A stretch of DNA of 64,000 nucleotides from assembly GCF_030142045.1 (NCBI RefSeq), contig NZ_CP126242.1, positions 1,550,001 through 1,614,000 of the forward strand, written 5' to 3'. The notes under the pieces were generated by a model, which was given only the letters and a program-made list of their open reading frames with translations, did not search any database and was not told the DNA's origin. Numbering within the stretch: position 1 is the first letter of the stretch; each line of letters starts with the position of its first letter. Source of the DNA: Arthrobacter sp. zg-Y919 (lineage in GTDB: Bacteria; Actinomycetota; Actinomycetes; Actinomycetales; Micrococcaceae). The position numbers were made by a program, and so were the translations under genes. Below are positions 1-12,263 of the stretch, in pieces.

Positions 1-10
1 GGGCGCACGC

Positions 11-832
11 ATGACGCACTCCCCCAACGGCGTCAGCATCCATCCGGATCCGCAGGCACTCGTCGCGGCGACGGCTGCCCGCCTGATCACCAAGCTCGTG
101 GATGTCCAGAGCCGGCGCGGGGAGGCCACCGTGGTGCTGACCGGTGGAACGGTGGGCATCGCGACGCTGGAAGCCGTGACGGCCAACCCCGCGCGCACTG
201 CCGTTGACTGGACGCGCGTGAACTTCTGGTGGGGGGATGAACGGTTCCTTCCCGCCGGCCACCCGGAGCTGAACTCCGTGCAGGCACGGAAGGCCATGCT
301 CGAACCGCTCGGCGTTCCGGCCGCACGGATCCATGCGTGCGCGACAGCCGACGACGTCGCTTCCGTCGAGGACGCAGCCGCGGACTATGCCACGCGGCTG
401 GCCGAGGCCGCTGCCGACGAGCACCTTGCCCGCGGATTCGAGTCCGTAGACCCGCGGCTCCCCCGCTTTGACGTGCTCCTGCTGGGCGTGGGACCGGACG
501 CGCACATCGCATCGCTGTTCCCGGAAACCCCGGGCGTCCGCACCACCGGGCAGACCACCGTCGCGGTCCGGGATGCTCCCAAGCCTCCCCCGGAGCGGAT
601 CTCCTTGACGCTGGAAAGCATTACCACGGCCGCTGAAGTCTGGCTGGGCGTTGCTGGCAAAGACAAGGCAGGCGCCGTCGGCCTGGCGCTGGCCGGGGCC
701 GGCGAGATCCAGGTTCCGGCAGCGGGCGCACGCGGCAGGACCAAGACCCGGTGGCTGATTGATCAGGCCGCAGCCTCACAGCTGTCCCAGCGGCTCTTCG
801 CCTCCGAAGACACCGAGGCCGAAGACGCGTAG
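11..832 (+). CDS. pgl: 6-phosphogluconolactonase
   Basis: Hydrolyses 6-phosphogluconolactone to 6-phosphogluconate in the oxidative pentose phosphate pathway (cytosol). The 273-residue protein has the SugarP_isomerase/DevB fold signatures: a glycine-rich TGGTVG loop near residue 45, FWWGDERFLP near residue 72 and LLLGVGPDAHIASLFP near residue 160, which carries the family's G-x-G-x-D-x-H-x-A-S-L-F core. The length is normal for the family. The ATG sits in an ATGA whose TGA (12-14) could end an upstream gene; in relatives that gene is opcA, but too little sequence is present to say. The gene ends at a bidirectional terminator that separates it from the convergent secG. Confidence 0.93.
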   Translation: MTHSPNGVSIHPDPQALVAATAARLITKLVDVQSRRGEATVVLTGGTVGIATLEAVTANPARTAVDWTRVNFWWGDERFLPAGHPELNSVQARKAMLEPLGVPAARIHACATADDVASVEDAAADYATRLAEAAADEHLARGFESVDPRLPRFDVLLLGVGPDAHIASLFPETPGVRTTGQTTVAVRDAPKPPPERISLTLESITTAAEVWLGVAGKDKAGAVGLALAGAGEIQVPAAGARGRTKTRWLIDQAAASQLSQRLFASEDTEAEDA

Positions 833-872
833 TCCCGGCCCGGTCAGCGGCTAAACCCCGCTAAACCCGGTC

Positions 873-913
873 AAAAGGAAAGACCCCCGGAAAATCCGGG
901 GGTCTTTCCTTTT
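873..913. terminator. Bidirectional intrinsic terminator between pgl and secG
   Basis: A near-perfect inverted repeat of about 18 bp per arm (AAAAGGAAAGACCCCCGG on the left, its complement on the right) with an AAAT-type loop. T-runs lie on both strands, so it can end pgl on the plus strand and secG on the minus strand. Confidence 0.9.
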
Positions 914-940
914 AAGGAGTTTTCGGTGGCTCCTGAGGGG

Positions 941-1192
941 CTACGCTTCGCCGGCGAAGCGCTGGATCAGTCCAAGCGCCACGATGACGACACCCCAGGA
1001 AATGGCCAGCGCCACGGTGAAGCGGTTCAGGTTCTTTTCGGCAACACCCGAGGAGCCCAGGCTGCTGGTCATGCCGCCGCCGAACATGTCCGACATACCG
1101 CCGCCGCGGCCCTTGTGGAGCAGGATCAGCAGCGTCAGCAGCAGGCTCGTGATGGCAAGGAGGACCAGCAGGACGATCTTCAGAATTTCCAC
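941..1192 (-). CDS. secG: Preprotein translocase subunit SecG
   Basis: Small membrane subunit of the SecYEG protein-export channel. The 83-residue protein has two hydrophobic helices (about residues 4-25 and 58-76) joined by a glycine-rich loop with the family features LLHKGRGGGMSDMFGGG and SSLGSSGVAEKNLNRFT. The start is GTG, preceded by AAAGG at a good spacing. It is the last gene of the gap-pgk-tpiA run, 61 nt after tpiA, which is its usual place in Arthrobacter and relatives. It ends at the shared terminator with pgl. Confidence 0.93.
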   Translation of the reverse strand: MEILKIVLLVLLAITSLLLTLLILLHKGRGGGMSDMFGGGMTSSLGSSGVAEKNLNRFTVALAISWGVVIVALGLIQRFAGEA

Positions 1193-1253
1193 TTACGGCC
1201 TTTCGGGTGACTCATGGACTGGAGACGCCGCTGCGGCGCGCTTCAGCTGCAGG

Positions 1254-2069
<816 letters not shown>

Positions 2070-2131
2070 GGTTGCTCCGGTTTCTTGCTAGTGTGCACCG
2101 GCCGTGCCGGCCGGGAGGAATGGGACAGACA

Positions 2132-2163
2132 CGTGCGGGCCCGCTGGGCAGCGGACCCGCACG
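2132..2163 (-). terminator. Strong GC hairpin between pgk and tpiA, without a T-tract
   Basis: CGTGCGGG at 2132-2139 pairs with CCCGCACG at 2156-2163. The inner bases continue the stem, giving about 14 pairs around a 4-base loop (one G-T wobble). It begins seven bases after the pgk stop codon and has no T-run. Transcript-end protection or partial attenuation between pgk and tpiA is therefore likelier than full termination. Confidence 0.5.
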
Positions 2164-2169
2164 GGGTTA

Positions 2170-3396
2170 CTACTTGTCGAGGACGGTCAGGCCCGGGAGG
2201 GCTTTGCCTTCCAGGTATTCGAGGCTCGCGCCGCCACCCGTGGAAATGTGGCCGAAGTCGGCTTCCGAGAAGCCGAGCTTCCGGACGGCTGCAGCGGAAT
2301 CGCCGCCGCCGACCACACTGAAGCCGCTGGACTCCTTCAAGGCCTGGGCAACGGCACGGGTGCCGTTGGCAAAGGCTTCGAACTCAAACACGCCCATGGG
2401 GCCGTTCCAGAAGATGGTCCTGCCGCCGCGGATCCGCTCGGCGAACGCAGCCGCGGAATCGGGACCGATGTCCAGGCCGAGCCCGGAGGCGCCGAACCGG
2501 CCGTTCTCCATCGCGTCGGCCGGAACGGTCTCCACATCCGCGTCCGCTGCGAACTTATCCGCCACCACAATGTCGGTGGGCAGGACGAATTCGCAGCCGA
2601 CCTCCTTTGCCCGGGACAGGTACCCCTTCACGTTTTCGATCTGGTCCGTCTCGAGCAGGGAGGCACCGACGTTGTGGCCCTGGGCAGCCAGGAACGTAAA
2701 GACCATGCCGCCGCCCACCAGCAGATAGTCCGCGCGGTCCATCAGGTTCTCGATCACGGCCAGCTTGTCGGACACCTTGGAACCGCCCAGTACCACCACA
2801 TAGGGCTTCTCCGGGTTCTCGGTGAGGCGCTTGAGCACCTCAACCTCGGTGTGGACCAGGCCGCCCTCATAGGCCGGCAGTACCTCGGCGATGTCGTACA
2901 CGCTGGCGTGCCTGCGGTGCACGGCACCGAAAGCATCGTCAACGTAGGCACCGTTGTCACCGGTCAGGGCTGCCAGCTCCCCTGCCAGCGCCTGGCGTTC
3001 GCCGTCGTCCTTGGAGGTTTCGCGGGCGTCGAAGCGGATGTTCTGCAGCACCAGGACGGACCCGGCGGCCAGCGAACCGGCCAGTTCGCGGGCACTGTCC
3101 CCCACCACATCGGAGGCGAACTCCACCGGGAAGGCGGAGAGTTCGTCAAGGCGGTCGACGGCGGGACGCAGCGAGTACTTCTCGTCCGGCGCGCCCTTGG
3201 GGCGTCCGAGGTGGGCCATCACAATGACCTTTGCCCCGTGCTCCACGAGGGTCTGCAGGGTGGGGATCGATGCCCTGATGCGTCCGTCATCGGTAACCCG
3301 GCCGTCATCCAGCGGTACGTTCAAGTCCGAGCGGACCAGGACGTATCTGCCGTCGACGCCGTCACTGATCAGGTCGGGGAGAGTTTTGACAGTCAT
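2170..3396 (-). CDS. pgk: Phosphoglycerate kinase
   Basis: Transfers phosphate from 1,3-bisphosphoglycerate to ADP in glycolysis (monomeric, cytosolic). Family motifs are present: [10 protein letters not shown] near residue 19, HLGRPKG, the 3-PG-binding [13 protein letters not shown] (near 150), GGSKVSDK, and the C-terminal WNGPMGVFE and VGGGDSAAA nucleotide loops. The start chosen is the ATG at 3396, which has GAAGGT seven bases upstream and gives 408 residues; an upstream in-frame start would add 19 residues of no family similarity. The stop of gap is 22 nt upstream, so the two are cotranscribed. Confidence 0.96.
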   Translation of the reverse strand: MTVKTLPDLISDGVDGRYVLVRSDLNVPLDDGRVTDDGRIRASIPTLQTLVEHGAKVIVMAHLGRPKGAPDEKYSLRPAVDRLDELSAFPVEFASDVVGDSARELAGSLAAGSVLVLQNIRFDARETSKDDGERQALAGELAALTGDNGAYVDDAFGAVHRRHASVYDIAEVLPAYEGGLVHTEVEVLKRLTENPEKPYVVVLGGSKVSDKLAVIENLMDRADYLLVGGGMVFTFLAAQGHNVGASLLETDQIENVKGYLSRAKEVGCEFVLPTDIVVADKFAADADVETVPADAMENGRFGASGLGLDIGPDSAAAFAERIRGGRTIFWNGPMGVFEFEAFANGTRAVAQALKESSGFSVVGGGDSAAAVRKLGFSEADFGHISTGGGASLEYLEGKALPGLTVLDK

Positions 3397-3418
3397 TTCT
3401 ACCTTCGGGTGCGGTCGG

Positions 3419-5289
<1,871 letters not shown>

Positions 5290-5414
5290 GAAAATCCTCC
5301 GTTGGTGTCGGATCAATGTTCCGGACGGAATTTCCATCCGGAAACTCATCGTGCCGCCAAAAGGCAGCAGGCTTAGTCCATCCTATGCAATTACGCTATT
5401 GATCCAACATTGCG

Positions 5415-6395
5415 CTATTCATCCAGCATCTCTGGAGTCACGCTGGACTCGGTACCAGGAATGCCGAGCTCCGCAGCCCGCTTGTCCGCCATGGCGAGCA
5501 GCCGGCGGATCCGGCCGGCGATTGCATCCTTGGTCATGGGCGGGTCGGCCAGGTGGCCCAACTCGTCCAAGCTGGCCTGCTTATGGGCAACCCGCAGCTC
5601 ACCGGCGTAGCGGAGGTGCTCCGGAACGTCCTCGCCGAGGATCTCCAGGGCGCGGTCCACGCGGGCACCGGCGGCAACGGCCGCCTGTGCGGAGCGCCGA
5701 AGGTTCGCGTCGTCGAAATTGGCCAGCCGGTTGGCGGTGGCGCGGACTTCCTTGCGCATCCGGCGCTCTTCCCAGACCATCAGCGCATCATGGGCGCCCA
5801 TCCGGGTGAGCAGGGCTGCGATGGTGTCGCCGTCGCGGATAACCACGCGGTCCACGCCGCGGACCTCACGGGCCTTGGCCGCGATGCCGATCCGGCGGGC
5901 GGAGCCCACCAGTGCCAGGGCTGCCTCCGGCCCGGGGCAGGTGACTTCCAGGGAGGAGGAACGCCCGGGCTCCGTGAGGGAGCCATGGGCGAGGAAGGCA
6001 CCACGCCAGACCGCCTCGGCGTCGGCCGCCGAACCGTTAACCACCACGGAGGGCAGGCCGCGCACGGGACGGCCGCGGGCATCCAGCAGGCCCGTCTGCC
6101 GGGCAAGGGACTCGCCGTCCTTGACCACTCGCACCACGTACCGGTTGCCGCGGCGCAATCCACCGCCGGACACCACAATGATGTCGCTGGCGTGGCCGTA
6201 GACCTCGGCAATGGCCGCACGGAGCCGGCGCGCCGTCGACGCGAGGTCCACCTCGGCTTCGATGACTATGCGTCCGGAAATGATGTGCAGGCCGCCGGCA
6301 AAACGCAGCATCGCCGACACCTCGGCCTTGCGGACTGAGGATTTCTTCACGTCCAGACGTGAAAGTTCCTCTTTTACTGCTGCGGTTAACGCCAC
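5415..6395 (-). CDS. whiA: DNA-binding protein WhiA
   Basis: Sporulation/cell-division regulator family of Gram-positive bacteria, with a LAGLIDADG-like homing-endonuclease N-domain and a C-terminal helix-turn-helix. The 326-residue frame starts [14 protein letters not shown] and contains [28 protein letters not shown], and a C-terminal region with the family sequence [20 protein letters not shown]. The GTG start (6395) has AGGAGT in front, overlapping the stop of yvcK. The gene completes the conserved rapZ-yvcK-whiA set. Confidence 0.95.
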   Translation of the reverse strand: MALTAAVKEELSRLDVKKSSVRKAEVSAMLRFAGGLHIISGRIVIEAEVDLASTARRLRAAIAEVYGHASDIIVVSGGGLRRGNRYVVRVVKDGESLARQTGLLDARGRPVRGLPSVVVNGSAADAEAVWRGAFLAHGSLTEPGRSSSLEVTCPGPEAALALVGSARRIGIAAKAREVRGVDRVVIRDGDTIAALLTRMGAHDALMVWEERRMRKEVRATANRLANFDDANLRRSAQAAVAAGARVDRALEILGEDVPEHLRYAGELRVAHKQASLDELGHLADPPMTKDAIAGRIRRLLAMADKRAAELGIPGTESSVTPEMLDE

Positions 6396-6405
6396 AAAAA
6401 CACTC

Positions 6406-7428
6406 CTAATTCTCCCCAAATATGTCGTGGAAGGCGGTTGCGAGGCGGAGCGGATCATGGATCGGACGCCCCGACGCTGCCCCCACCTTACCGAAGACCG
6501 GGCGGCCGCCCATTTCGGCGACCGCGTCCCCGAAGGCTGCCTTGTCCGCCACCACTGACGGATCCACCAGTACTGCGTCCACCTTGAACTCCGGTGCGTA
6601 GCGGCGGATCACCGCCAGGTGGTCCACCGCACTCATCCCCGAAGTTTCCGTTGTTTCGTTGCTGAGGTTCATGGTCAGGCAGCGCTTGGCGGACGTGGCG
6701 CACAGGGCGTCCCGCAGCTGCGGGAGCATCAGGTGCGGCAGCACGGACGTGTACCAGGACCCGGGCCCCAGGACCACCCAGTCTGCCCGGTTGATGGCTT
6801 CCAGGGCAGCCGGGCAGGCCGGCGCGTCAACGGGGAGCAGCCGGACGTCGGAGACGTTGCTGCGGGCCCCTGCAGCGGCGAGGCTGGCCTGGCCGCTCAC
6901 GGTTTCCAGCACGCTGCCGGCAGCCGTGCGGCGCAGGACGTCGCCTTCGATGGTCAGTGGAAGCGTGGACATCGGCAGCACCTGGCCCCGGGCGCCCAGC
7001 AGGGCACCCGCCCATTGGAGTCCGGCCACCGGATCACCCAGCAGCTCCCAGAGCGTCACGATCAGCAGGTTGCCCAGGGCATGGTCGTCCAGGGACCCTT
7101 CGACGCCGGGCTGGGAGCGGAACCGGTGCTGCATAACGTCGCGCCAGGTGCGCCCCCAGTCGGTGTCGTCGCAGAGCGCGGCCAGGGCCATCCGGAGGTC
7201 TCCGGGCGGAAGGACGCCCAGTTCCCGCCGCAGGCGGCCGGAGGAGCCGCCGTCGTCGGCAACGGTCACGACGGCGGTGAGATCGGAGGTGAGCAGGCGG
7301 AGGGCAGAGAGGGACGCGGACAGGCCGTGTCCGCCGCCCAGCGCGACGATCGCTCCTGCCTTACCCCCGCTCTCCCGTCCGCCCTTGCCCTCGGGAATCA
7401 GGGGCAGCGGTCCGGTGAGGAAGGACAT
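6406..7428 (-). CDS. yvcK: Gluconeogenesis factor YvcK/GlmR (CofD-like)
   Basis: The CofD/YvcK family binds nucleotide sugars and links central metabolism to cell-wall synthesis. The 340-residue protein has the N-terminal glycine loop [16 protein letters not shown], the [12 protein letters not shown] motif near residue 60, DDHALGNLL, and a late [15 protein letters not shown] segment, all diagnostic. Its start overlaps the rapZ stop in TAATG. whiA follows 10 nt after its stop, so the trio is translationally coupled. Confidence 0.94.
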   Translation of the reverse strand: MSFLTGPLPLIPEGKGGRESGGKAGAIVALGGGHGLSASLSALRLLTSDLTAVVTVADDGGSSGRLRRELGVLPPGDLRMALAALCDDTDWGRTWRDVMQHRFRSQPGVEGSLDDHALGNLLIVTLWELLGDPVAGLQWAGALLGARGQVLPMSTLPLTIEGDVLRRTAAGSVLETVSGQASLAAAGARSNVSDVRLLPVDAPACPAALEAINRADWVVLGPGSWYTSVLPHLMLPQLRDALCATSAKRCLTMNLSNETTETSGMSAVDHLAVIRRYAPEFKVDAVLVDPSVVADKAAFGDAVAEMGGRPVFGKVGAASGRPIHDPLRLATAFHDIFGEN

Positions 7429-8327
7429 TACTCGCGCCCCAGATCCCTGTGGTGCGAGCTGACCGTCACGTGGGGAAGCTGGTCGAGGCGCTTGGCGAGC
7501 TCCTCAGTGACCGCCACGGAACGGTGCTTGCCGCCGGTGCAGCCGACGGCAATCGTGGCGTAGTGCTTGTTTTCCCGGCGGTAGCCGTCAATGACGGGCT
7601 CCAGCGCCTCCACGTAGCGGTCCAGGAACTCTGCGGTGCCCTTCGCCTGGAGGACGTAGTCGCGGACATCCTCGTCCAGGCCGGTGTGCGGGCGCAGCTG
7701 CGGGACCCAGTGCGGATTGGGGATGAACCGGACATCGGCAACGTAGTTCGCGTCCACGGGCAGCCCGTACTTGAACCCGAAACTCATAACGTTCAGGCGC
7801 AGTACGATGGGGCCGGATTCGGTGAACAGCTCCGTGACGGTGGTGGCCAGGGCGTGGACATTCAGTTTGGAGGTGTCCACCACGACGTCGGAGGACTCCC
7901 GGAGTTCCTTCAGGACCTCACGCTCGGCGGCGATACCGTCCAGGATGCTGCCGTCCCCCTGCAGCGGATGCGGGCGGCGGCCCTGCTCGAAGCGGCGGAC
8001 CAGCGTGGAATCATCGGCGTCCAGGAACAGCAGCCGGTAGGTGACGCCTGCGGTGCGCAGGTTCCGCAGGGCTTCGCGGATGTCCTGGAACAGTTCCTTG
8101 CTCCGGACATCGATCACCACGGCAAGCTTGGGAATGGACTGCGGCATGCGGGAGACCAGCTCCGTCAGGGTGCCCAGCATCAGCGGTGGAAGGTTCTCGA
8201 CGACGTACCAGCCGTGGTCCTCCAGCGCATTGGCCGCGGTGCTGCGGCCCGCACCGGACATCCCGGTCACTACGAGTAGTTCGGACTCTTCCGGTTTGAC
8301 TACGGCCAAGCCATCCTCGTGCGTCAT
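7428..8327 (-). CDS. rapZ: RNase adapter protein RapZ (P-loop protein YvcJ)
   Basis: RapZ-family P-loop NTPase. In proteobacteria it controls glmS small-RNA decay; its role in actinobacteria is less clear. The start at 8327 gives 300 residues. Motifs: [16 protein letters not shown] (P-loop with Arg in place of the usual Lys, common in actinobacteria), VIDVRS (Walker-B region), [15 protein letters not shown], and the C-terminal [17 protein letters not shown]. An upstream in-frame TTG or GTG could add 21-25 residues, but family alignments begin near MTHEDGL. Overlaps yvcK by one base. Confidence 0.93.
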   Translation of the reverse strand: MTHEDGLAVVKPEESELLVVTGMSGAGRSTAANALEDHGWYVVENLPPLMLGTLTELVSRMPQSIPKLAVVIDVRSKELFQDIREALRNLRTAGVTYRLLFLDADDSTLVRRFEQGRRPHPLQGDGSILDGIAAEREVLKELRESSDVVVDTSKLNVHALATTVTELFTESGPIVLRLNVMSFGFKYGLPVDANYVADVRFIPNPHWVPQLRPHTGLDEDVRDYVLQAKGTAEFLDRYVEALEPVIDGYRRENKHYATIAVGCTGGKHRSVAVTEELAKRLDQLPHVTVSSHHRDLGRE

Positions 8328-8408
8328 TGCTGTGATCCCATCCTGATTGCCCTTGCTGCCTGGAAATTCGCGGCGGTTTCCCGCCGACACGCCGGTTTCC
8401 AAGCGTAA

Positions 8409-10415
8409 CTAAGTTTCCAGGATTTCGCCGGTGGTCATATTGACCGCCGGAACCCCTGCCATATCCTTATCGGCCAGCCTGCTGCGCAGGTTAGCGGCCA
8501 TGGCCGGTCCGATGCCCGGAACCTCCTGGAGTTCCGCCTCGGTGGCGGCACGCAGTTTCTTCACCGAACCGAAGTGTTTGAGCAGGGCCTGCCGCTTGGA
8601 CGGGCCCAGTCCGGGCACATCGTCCAGCAGTGACGCGGTCATGGATTTGCCCCGTTTCTGCCGGTGGAATGTGATGGCAAAGCGGTGGGCCTCGTCCCGG
8701 ACCCGCTGGAGCAGGAACAGTGCCTCGGAGGCACGCGGGAGAATCACCGGGAAATCGCTGTCCGGGACCCAGACCTCCTCCAGCCGCTTGGCGAGTCCGA
8801 CGACCTGCACGTCGGTGATGCCCAGGTCTGCAAGGGCCTTCGACGCCGCCGCGACCTGCGGCTGGCCACCGTCGACCACGACGAGGTTCGGCGGGTAGGC
8901 GAACTTGGCCTTGGGCGCCGGCGTCAGGGTATCCGTCAAGGGCTGGATATCGCCGTCCCCGCCGCGCTCGTCCGGCAGGTCCACCGGAGCGTCGGGATCG
9001 GCGGCCGGGTCGGCGTTTTCGGCGAGGTAGTTGCGGAAGCGCCGTGAAATGACGTTGTACATCGAGGACGTGTCGTCGCGGGCGGCGTCGCCCGTGATGG
9101 AGAACTTGCGGTAATCCGACTTCTTCGGCAGCCCGTCCTCGGCCACGACCATGGAGGCGACCACGTTGGTGCCCTGCACATGGGAAATGTCATAGCACTC
9201 AATGCGCAGCGGCGGTGAGGGCAGGTCCAGTGCTTCCTGGAGTTCCTGCAGCGCCGCGGACCGGGTGGTGATGTCACCGGCGCGGCGGCTCTTGTGCAGC
9301 CGCAGGGCGTCCGCGGCGTTGCGGGCCACGGTCTCCATCAGGGCTTTTTTGTCCCCGCGCATCGGTACGCGGATGTCCACCCGGCTGCCGCGCAGTCCAC
9401 TCAGCCATTCGGCCAATTCCTCGGCGTCCGGCGGCAGCACCGGCACCAGGACCTGGCGGGGAATCCGGTCGGCCGAGTTGACCTCGCCGTAGACCTGCTG
9501 GATCAGGTGTTCCACGAGGTCCGAGGTGTCGTTGTCTTCGACCTTTTCCACGACCCAGCCGCGCTGGCCGCGGATCCGGCCGCCCCGCACGTGGAACACC
9601 TGCGCGGAAGCTTCCAGTTCGTCTTCCTCCAGGGCGAAAATGTCCGCGTCCGTGTCTTCGCTGAGCACCACGTTGTTGCGTTCAAACACCTTCCGCAGGG
9701 CGGAGATGTCGTCCCGGAGCCGGGCAGCGGTTTCGTAGTCCAGCTCGGCGACGGCGGCCTGCATCTCCTTCTCCAGCCCGGAGATGAAGCGCTTGCCCTC
9801 CCCTGCCATGAAGTCGCACAGTTCGGCGGCCAGCTCGCGGTGTCCCTCAGGGCTGATGCGTCCCACGCAGGGCGCGGAGCACTTGTCGATGTAGCCCAGG
9901 AGGCAGGGCCGGCCGGTGCGTTCAGCACGTTTGAACACGCCGCTGCTGCAGGTGCGGACGGGGAAAACGCGGAGCAGGGTGTCCAGGGTTTCGCGGATGG
10001 CCTTGGCCGGATAGAACGGTCCGAAGTAGCGGGTGTCCTTGCGCCGGTCCCCACGCATAACCTGCGCACGGGGGTACTTCTCCCCCATGGTCACGGCGAG
10101 ATACGGGTAGGACTTGTCGTCCCGGAACATGATGTTGAACCGGGGGTTGAATTCCTTGATCCAGGTGTACTCCAGCTGCAGGGCTTCGAGTTCGGTCCCG
10201 ACCACGGTCCATTCGACACCGGCGGCGGTGTGCACCATGGCCCGGGTTTTGGGCAGCAGCCCGCGCGGGTTGGCGAAATAGGAGTTCAGGCGGGAGCGGA
10301 GGTTCTTTGCCTTGCCCACATAGATGACCCGGCCGTGTTCGTCCCGGAAGCGGTACACGCCGGGAGCCGTGGGGATCTCCCCTGTTTTCGGCCGGTAGGT
10401 TGCTGGATCTGCCAC
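8409..10415 (-). CDS. uvrC: Excinuclease ABC subunit C
   Basis: Makes both incisions beside UvrA/UvrB-marked DNA lesions. The 668-residue protein has the N-terminal GIY-YIG nuclease ([20 protein letters not shown], residues about 17-95), a cysteine cluster (near 150-180) of possible Fe-S type, a UVR motif near 205-240, the RNase H-like endonuclease core ([11 protein letters not shown] and VVVDGGQPQ supplying acidic residues) and two helix-hairpin-helix motifs at the C-terminus ([26 protein letters not shown]). The GTG start has AGGATGGAGAA in front. First gene of the uvrC-rapZ-yvcK-whiA block. Confidence 0.96.
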   Translation of the reverse strand: MADPATYRPKTGEIPTAPGVYRFRDEHGRVIYVGKAKNLRSRLNSYFANPRGLLPKTRAMVHTAAGVEWTVVGTELEALQLEYTWIKEFNPRFNIMFRDDKSYPYLAVTMGEKYPRAQVMRGDRRKDTRYFGPFYPAKAIRETLDTLLRVFPVRTCSSGVFKRAERTGRPCLLGYIDKCSAPCVGRISPEGHRELAAELCDFMAGEGKRFISGLEKEMQAAVAELDYETAARLRDDISALRKVFERNNVVLSEDTDADIFALEEDELEASAQVFHVRGGRIRGQRGWVVEKVEDNDTSDLVEHLIQQVYGEVNSADRIPRQVLVPVLPPDAEELAEWLSGLRGSRVDIRVPMRGDKKALMETVARNAADALRLHKSRRAGDITTRSAALQELQEALDLPSPPLRIECYDISHVQGTNVVASMVVAEDGLPKKSDYRKFSITGDAARDDTSSMYNVISRRFRNYLAENADPAADPDAPVDLPDERGGDGDIQPLTDTLTPAPKAKFAYPPNLVVVDGGQPQVAAASKALADLGITDVQVVGLAKRLEEVWVPDSDFPVILPRASEALFLLQRVRDEAHRFAITFHRQKRGKSMTASLLDDVPGLGPSKRQALLKHFGSVKKLRAATEAELQEVPGIGPAMAANLRSRLADKDMAGVPAVNMTTGEILET

Positions 10416-10523
10416 TTCTCCATCCTACGTTCGCCTTTACCCCGCCCCGGACGGAGGCGCGGGTTTTCGCGTGCCGCTGAAACGGGGTACGCTGCCCCAG
10501 CATTTTTTGTCGGAAGTCCGTTA

Positions 10524-10529
10524 TATGGT
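10524..10529 (+). promoter_or_regulatory. Leaderless-type -10 (TATGGT) for the TerD-DUF4041 islet
   Basis: TATGGT fits TANNNT and lies exactly six bases before the ATG at 10536. No Shine-Dalgarno sequence is visible there. This matches several other genes in the window and suggests a leaderless mRNA. Confidence 0.45.
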
Positions 10530-10535
10530 CCTTCT

Positions 10536-12263
10536 ATGCCCCATGTTTCGCTGCCCAAAGGGGCAAATGCCCTCATCGCGTCGCCTGTTCACCGCGGACT
10601 CCGGATGGAGCTTCATTGGACGGCGCAGTCCGGCACCCAGGAGGTAGACCTGTTCATCCTCCTTCTGGATGCCGACGGGCGGGTAGCTACCAACGCGGAC
10701 ATTGTCTTTTATAACCAGCCAGATTATTTGGGCGGTGTTGCCCGATATCTTGGGAGAAGCGATACCGCAACCGGGCATGCGCACAAAGCGGAGATTTTTC
10801 TTGACCGCCTTCCCGAGGAAATCCATACCATTGCGGTGGCGGGTGCCTTGGATTCTGAAGAGTCTCGATTGGGTGGCCTGTCTTCCCTGGAGCTCACACT
10901 GTCTGCAGACTCTGGAAACCTGTTCAGCATCCCATGTGAGGGTTTATCCACCGAGCGCGTTGCCGTTGCGGGTGAAATCTACCGGCGTAACGGAGAGTGG
11001 AAGGTCCGCTCGGTATCGCAAGGGTGGGCTGGAGGTCTCCCGGATCTGCTCAGGCACCACGGGGCGGTCCTTAATGACGGCTCAGCGGATGAGAAAACGT
11101 CCGTTGCTGGTTCGGGGGTGGGGAATCCGCGGGCTTCCGTTCCTGAGGCGGATGCCGCGGGGCTCGCGCACCTTCAGGACCTGAACCACCAAATTCGTGA
11201 GCGGGAAGCCGTCTTGGCGGAGCTTGAGTCGCGGATAGTTGAAACACGTGAGATCAACCTGCTGCAGGACCTGGGTATCTACGACTTCGCCCATCCGCTT
11301 GAGGACGCTGTCCAGTACAAGGACCGCTTGTCCCAGCTGAGGGTTTCCATCAAAGAAGTTGTGAAAGAACGGGCGGTCACCGGGGCTACAAATTGGGCGG
11401 TCAACGGGGACATCAAAAAGGGTGCACAGATGGTAAGGGAACAGTGCAAGCTGATGTTGAGGGCCTACAACGCCGAAGCAGACAACTGCGTACGTACCGT
11501 CCGTGCTCACTCGCTTGAAGCTAATACGTCACGGCTTGAACGTGCCAAAACGTCCATTGAAAAACTCGGGAAAAGCATGGCGATTGCGATCACCGACGAC
11601 TATCACCGGCTGCGACTGGATGAGTTGAAGCTGACTGCTGATTACCACGCGAAGGTAGCCGCTGAACGTGAAACGCAGCGTGCCCTAAGGGAGGAAGCGC
11701 GGGAGCAGGAAAAGGTGGAGAAGGAGCTGCAGAAGGCTCGCGACAAGATGGAGCAGGAGCGTGACAAGTACCTTGCAGCCCTGGCCATCGCGGTCGACAG
11801 CGGTGAACCCGACGCCGTCGCCGCCATGCAACAATTCGTCGAGGAAGCGGAGGCCAAGCTTCGTGACATTGAAAACCGTCAAGCCAACGTGCGCACGGGT
11901 TATGTCTACGTCATCTCCAATCTTGGCGCCTTTGGGGACCGCATAGTGAAAATCGGAATGACCCGGAGGCTCGAGCCCACGGAACGCATTCGAGAACTCA
12001 GTGGCGCCGGCGTACCGTTCCTCTACGATATCCATGTCCTTTTTTTCAGTGAGGACGCGGCGGCTCTGGAGGCCCAGCTCCATCGGGAATTCGAGTCCCG
12101 GCGGGTTAATAAAGTCAACCTCAGACGTGAGTTCTTCTATGCTTCCCCTGCCGAAGTCAAAGAAGCGGTCAAACGGCTGGTGGGCGTAACCACTTTGGAA
12201 TTCAAGGAAGAATCGGAAGCCAGTGAGTTCAGGCTCAGCCTGTCGCTAATGGAAGGTGTGTAG
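10536..12263 (+). CDS. TerD-DUF4041-GIY-YIG (T5orf172/Mug113) fusion protein
   Basis: 575 residues in three parts. Residues 1-180 form a TerD-like beta-sandwich: LPKGANALI at the start, ADIVFYNQ at 54-61, and GEIYRRNGEWKVRSVSQGW at 146-164, which is the TerD C-terminal signature. The usual Asp-rich metal motifs are weakened (EVD for DLD; no DLS-x-D). Residues about 205-250 are a coiled coil. Residues 245-430 are DUF4041 (GIYDFAHPLEDAVQYKD at 247-263, LMLRAYNAEAD), ending in a long charged helix (about 375-450). Residues 454-545 are a GIY-YIG-type nuclease of the T5orf172/Mug113 kind (TGYVYVISNLG, KIGMTRRLEP with the catalytic Arg, ALEAQLHREFE with the metal Glu, NKVNLRREFF). The ATG start fits a leaderless promoter. 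The stop overlaps the next start (TAGTG). It is the only plus-strand transcription unit in a 22-kb minus-strand run and is less GC-rich. Function unknown; a DNA-targeting stress or defence role is an inference. Confidence 0.85.
   Translation: MPHVSLPKGANALIASPVHRGLRMELHWTAQSGTQEVDLFILLLDADGRVATNADIVFYNQPDYLGGVARYLGRSDTATGHAHKAEIFLDRLPEEIHTIAVAGALDSEESRLGGLSSLELTLSADSGNLFSIPCEGLSTERVAVAGEIYRRNGEWKVRSVSQGWAGGLPDLLRHHGAVLNDGSADEKTSVAGSGVGNPRASVPEADAAGLAHLQDLNHQIREREAVLAELESRIVETREINLLQDLGIYDFAHPLEDAVQYKDRLSQLRVSIKEVVKERAVTGATNWAVNGDIKKGAQMVREQCKLMLRAYNAEADNCVRTVRAHSLEANTSRLERAKTSIEKLGKSMAIAITDDYHRLRLDELKLTADYHAKVAAERETQRALREEAREQEKVEKELQKARDKMEQERDKYLAALAIAVDSGEPDAVAAMQQFVEEAEAKLRDIENRQANVRTGYVYVISNLGAFGDRIVKIGMTRRLEPTERIRELSGAGVPFLYDIHVLFFSEDAAALEAQLHREFESRRVNKVNLRREFFYASPAEVKEAVKRLVGVTTLEFKEESEASEFRLSLSLMEGV

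Noticed and set aside
9294..10535. Upstream extension of the TerD-DUF4041 frame to a 989-residue protein
   Set aside because: The extra 414 codons lie opposite uvrC and look like antisense sequence. TerD families begin at the LPKGAN segment, and TATGGT-N6-ATG supports the start at 10536.
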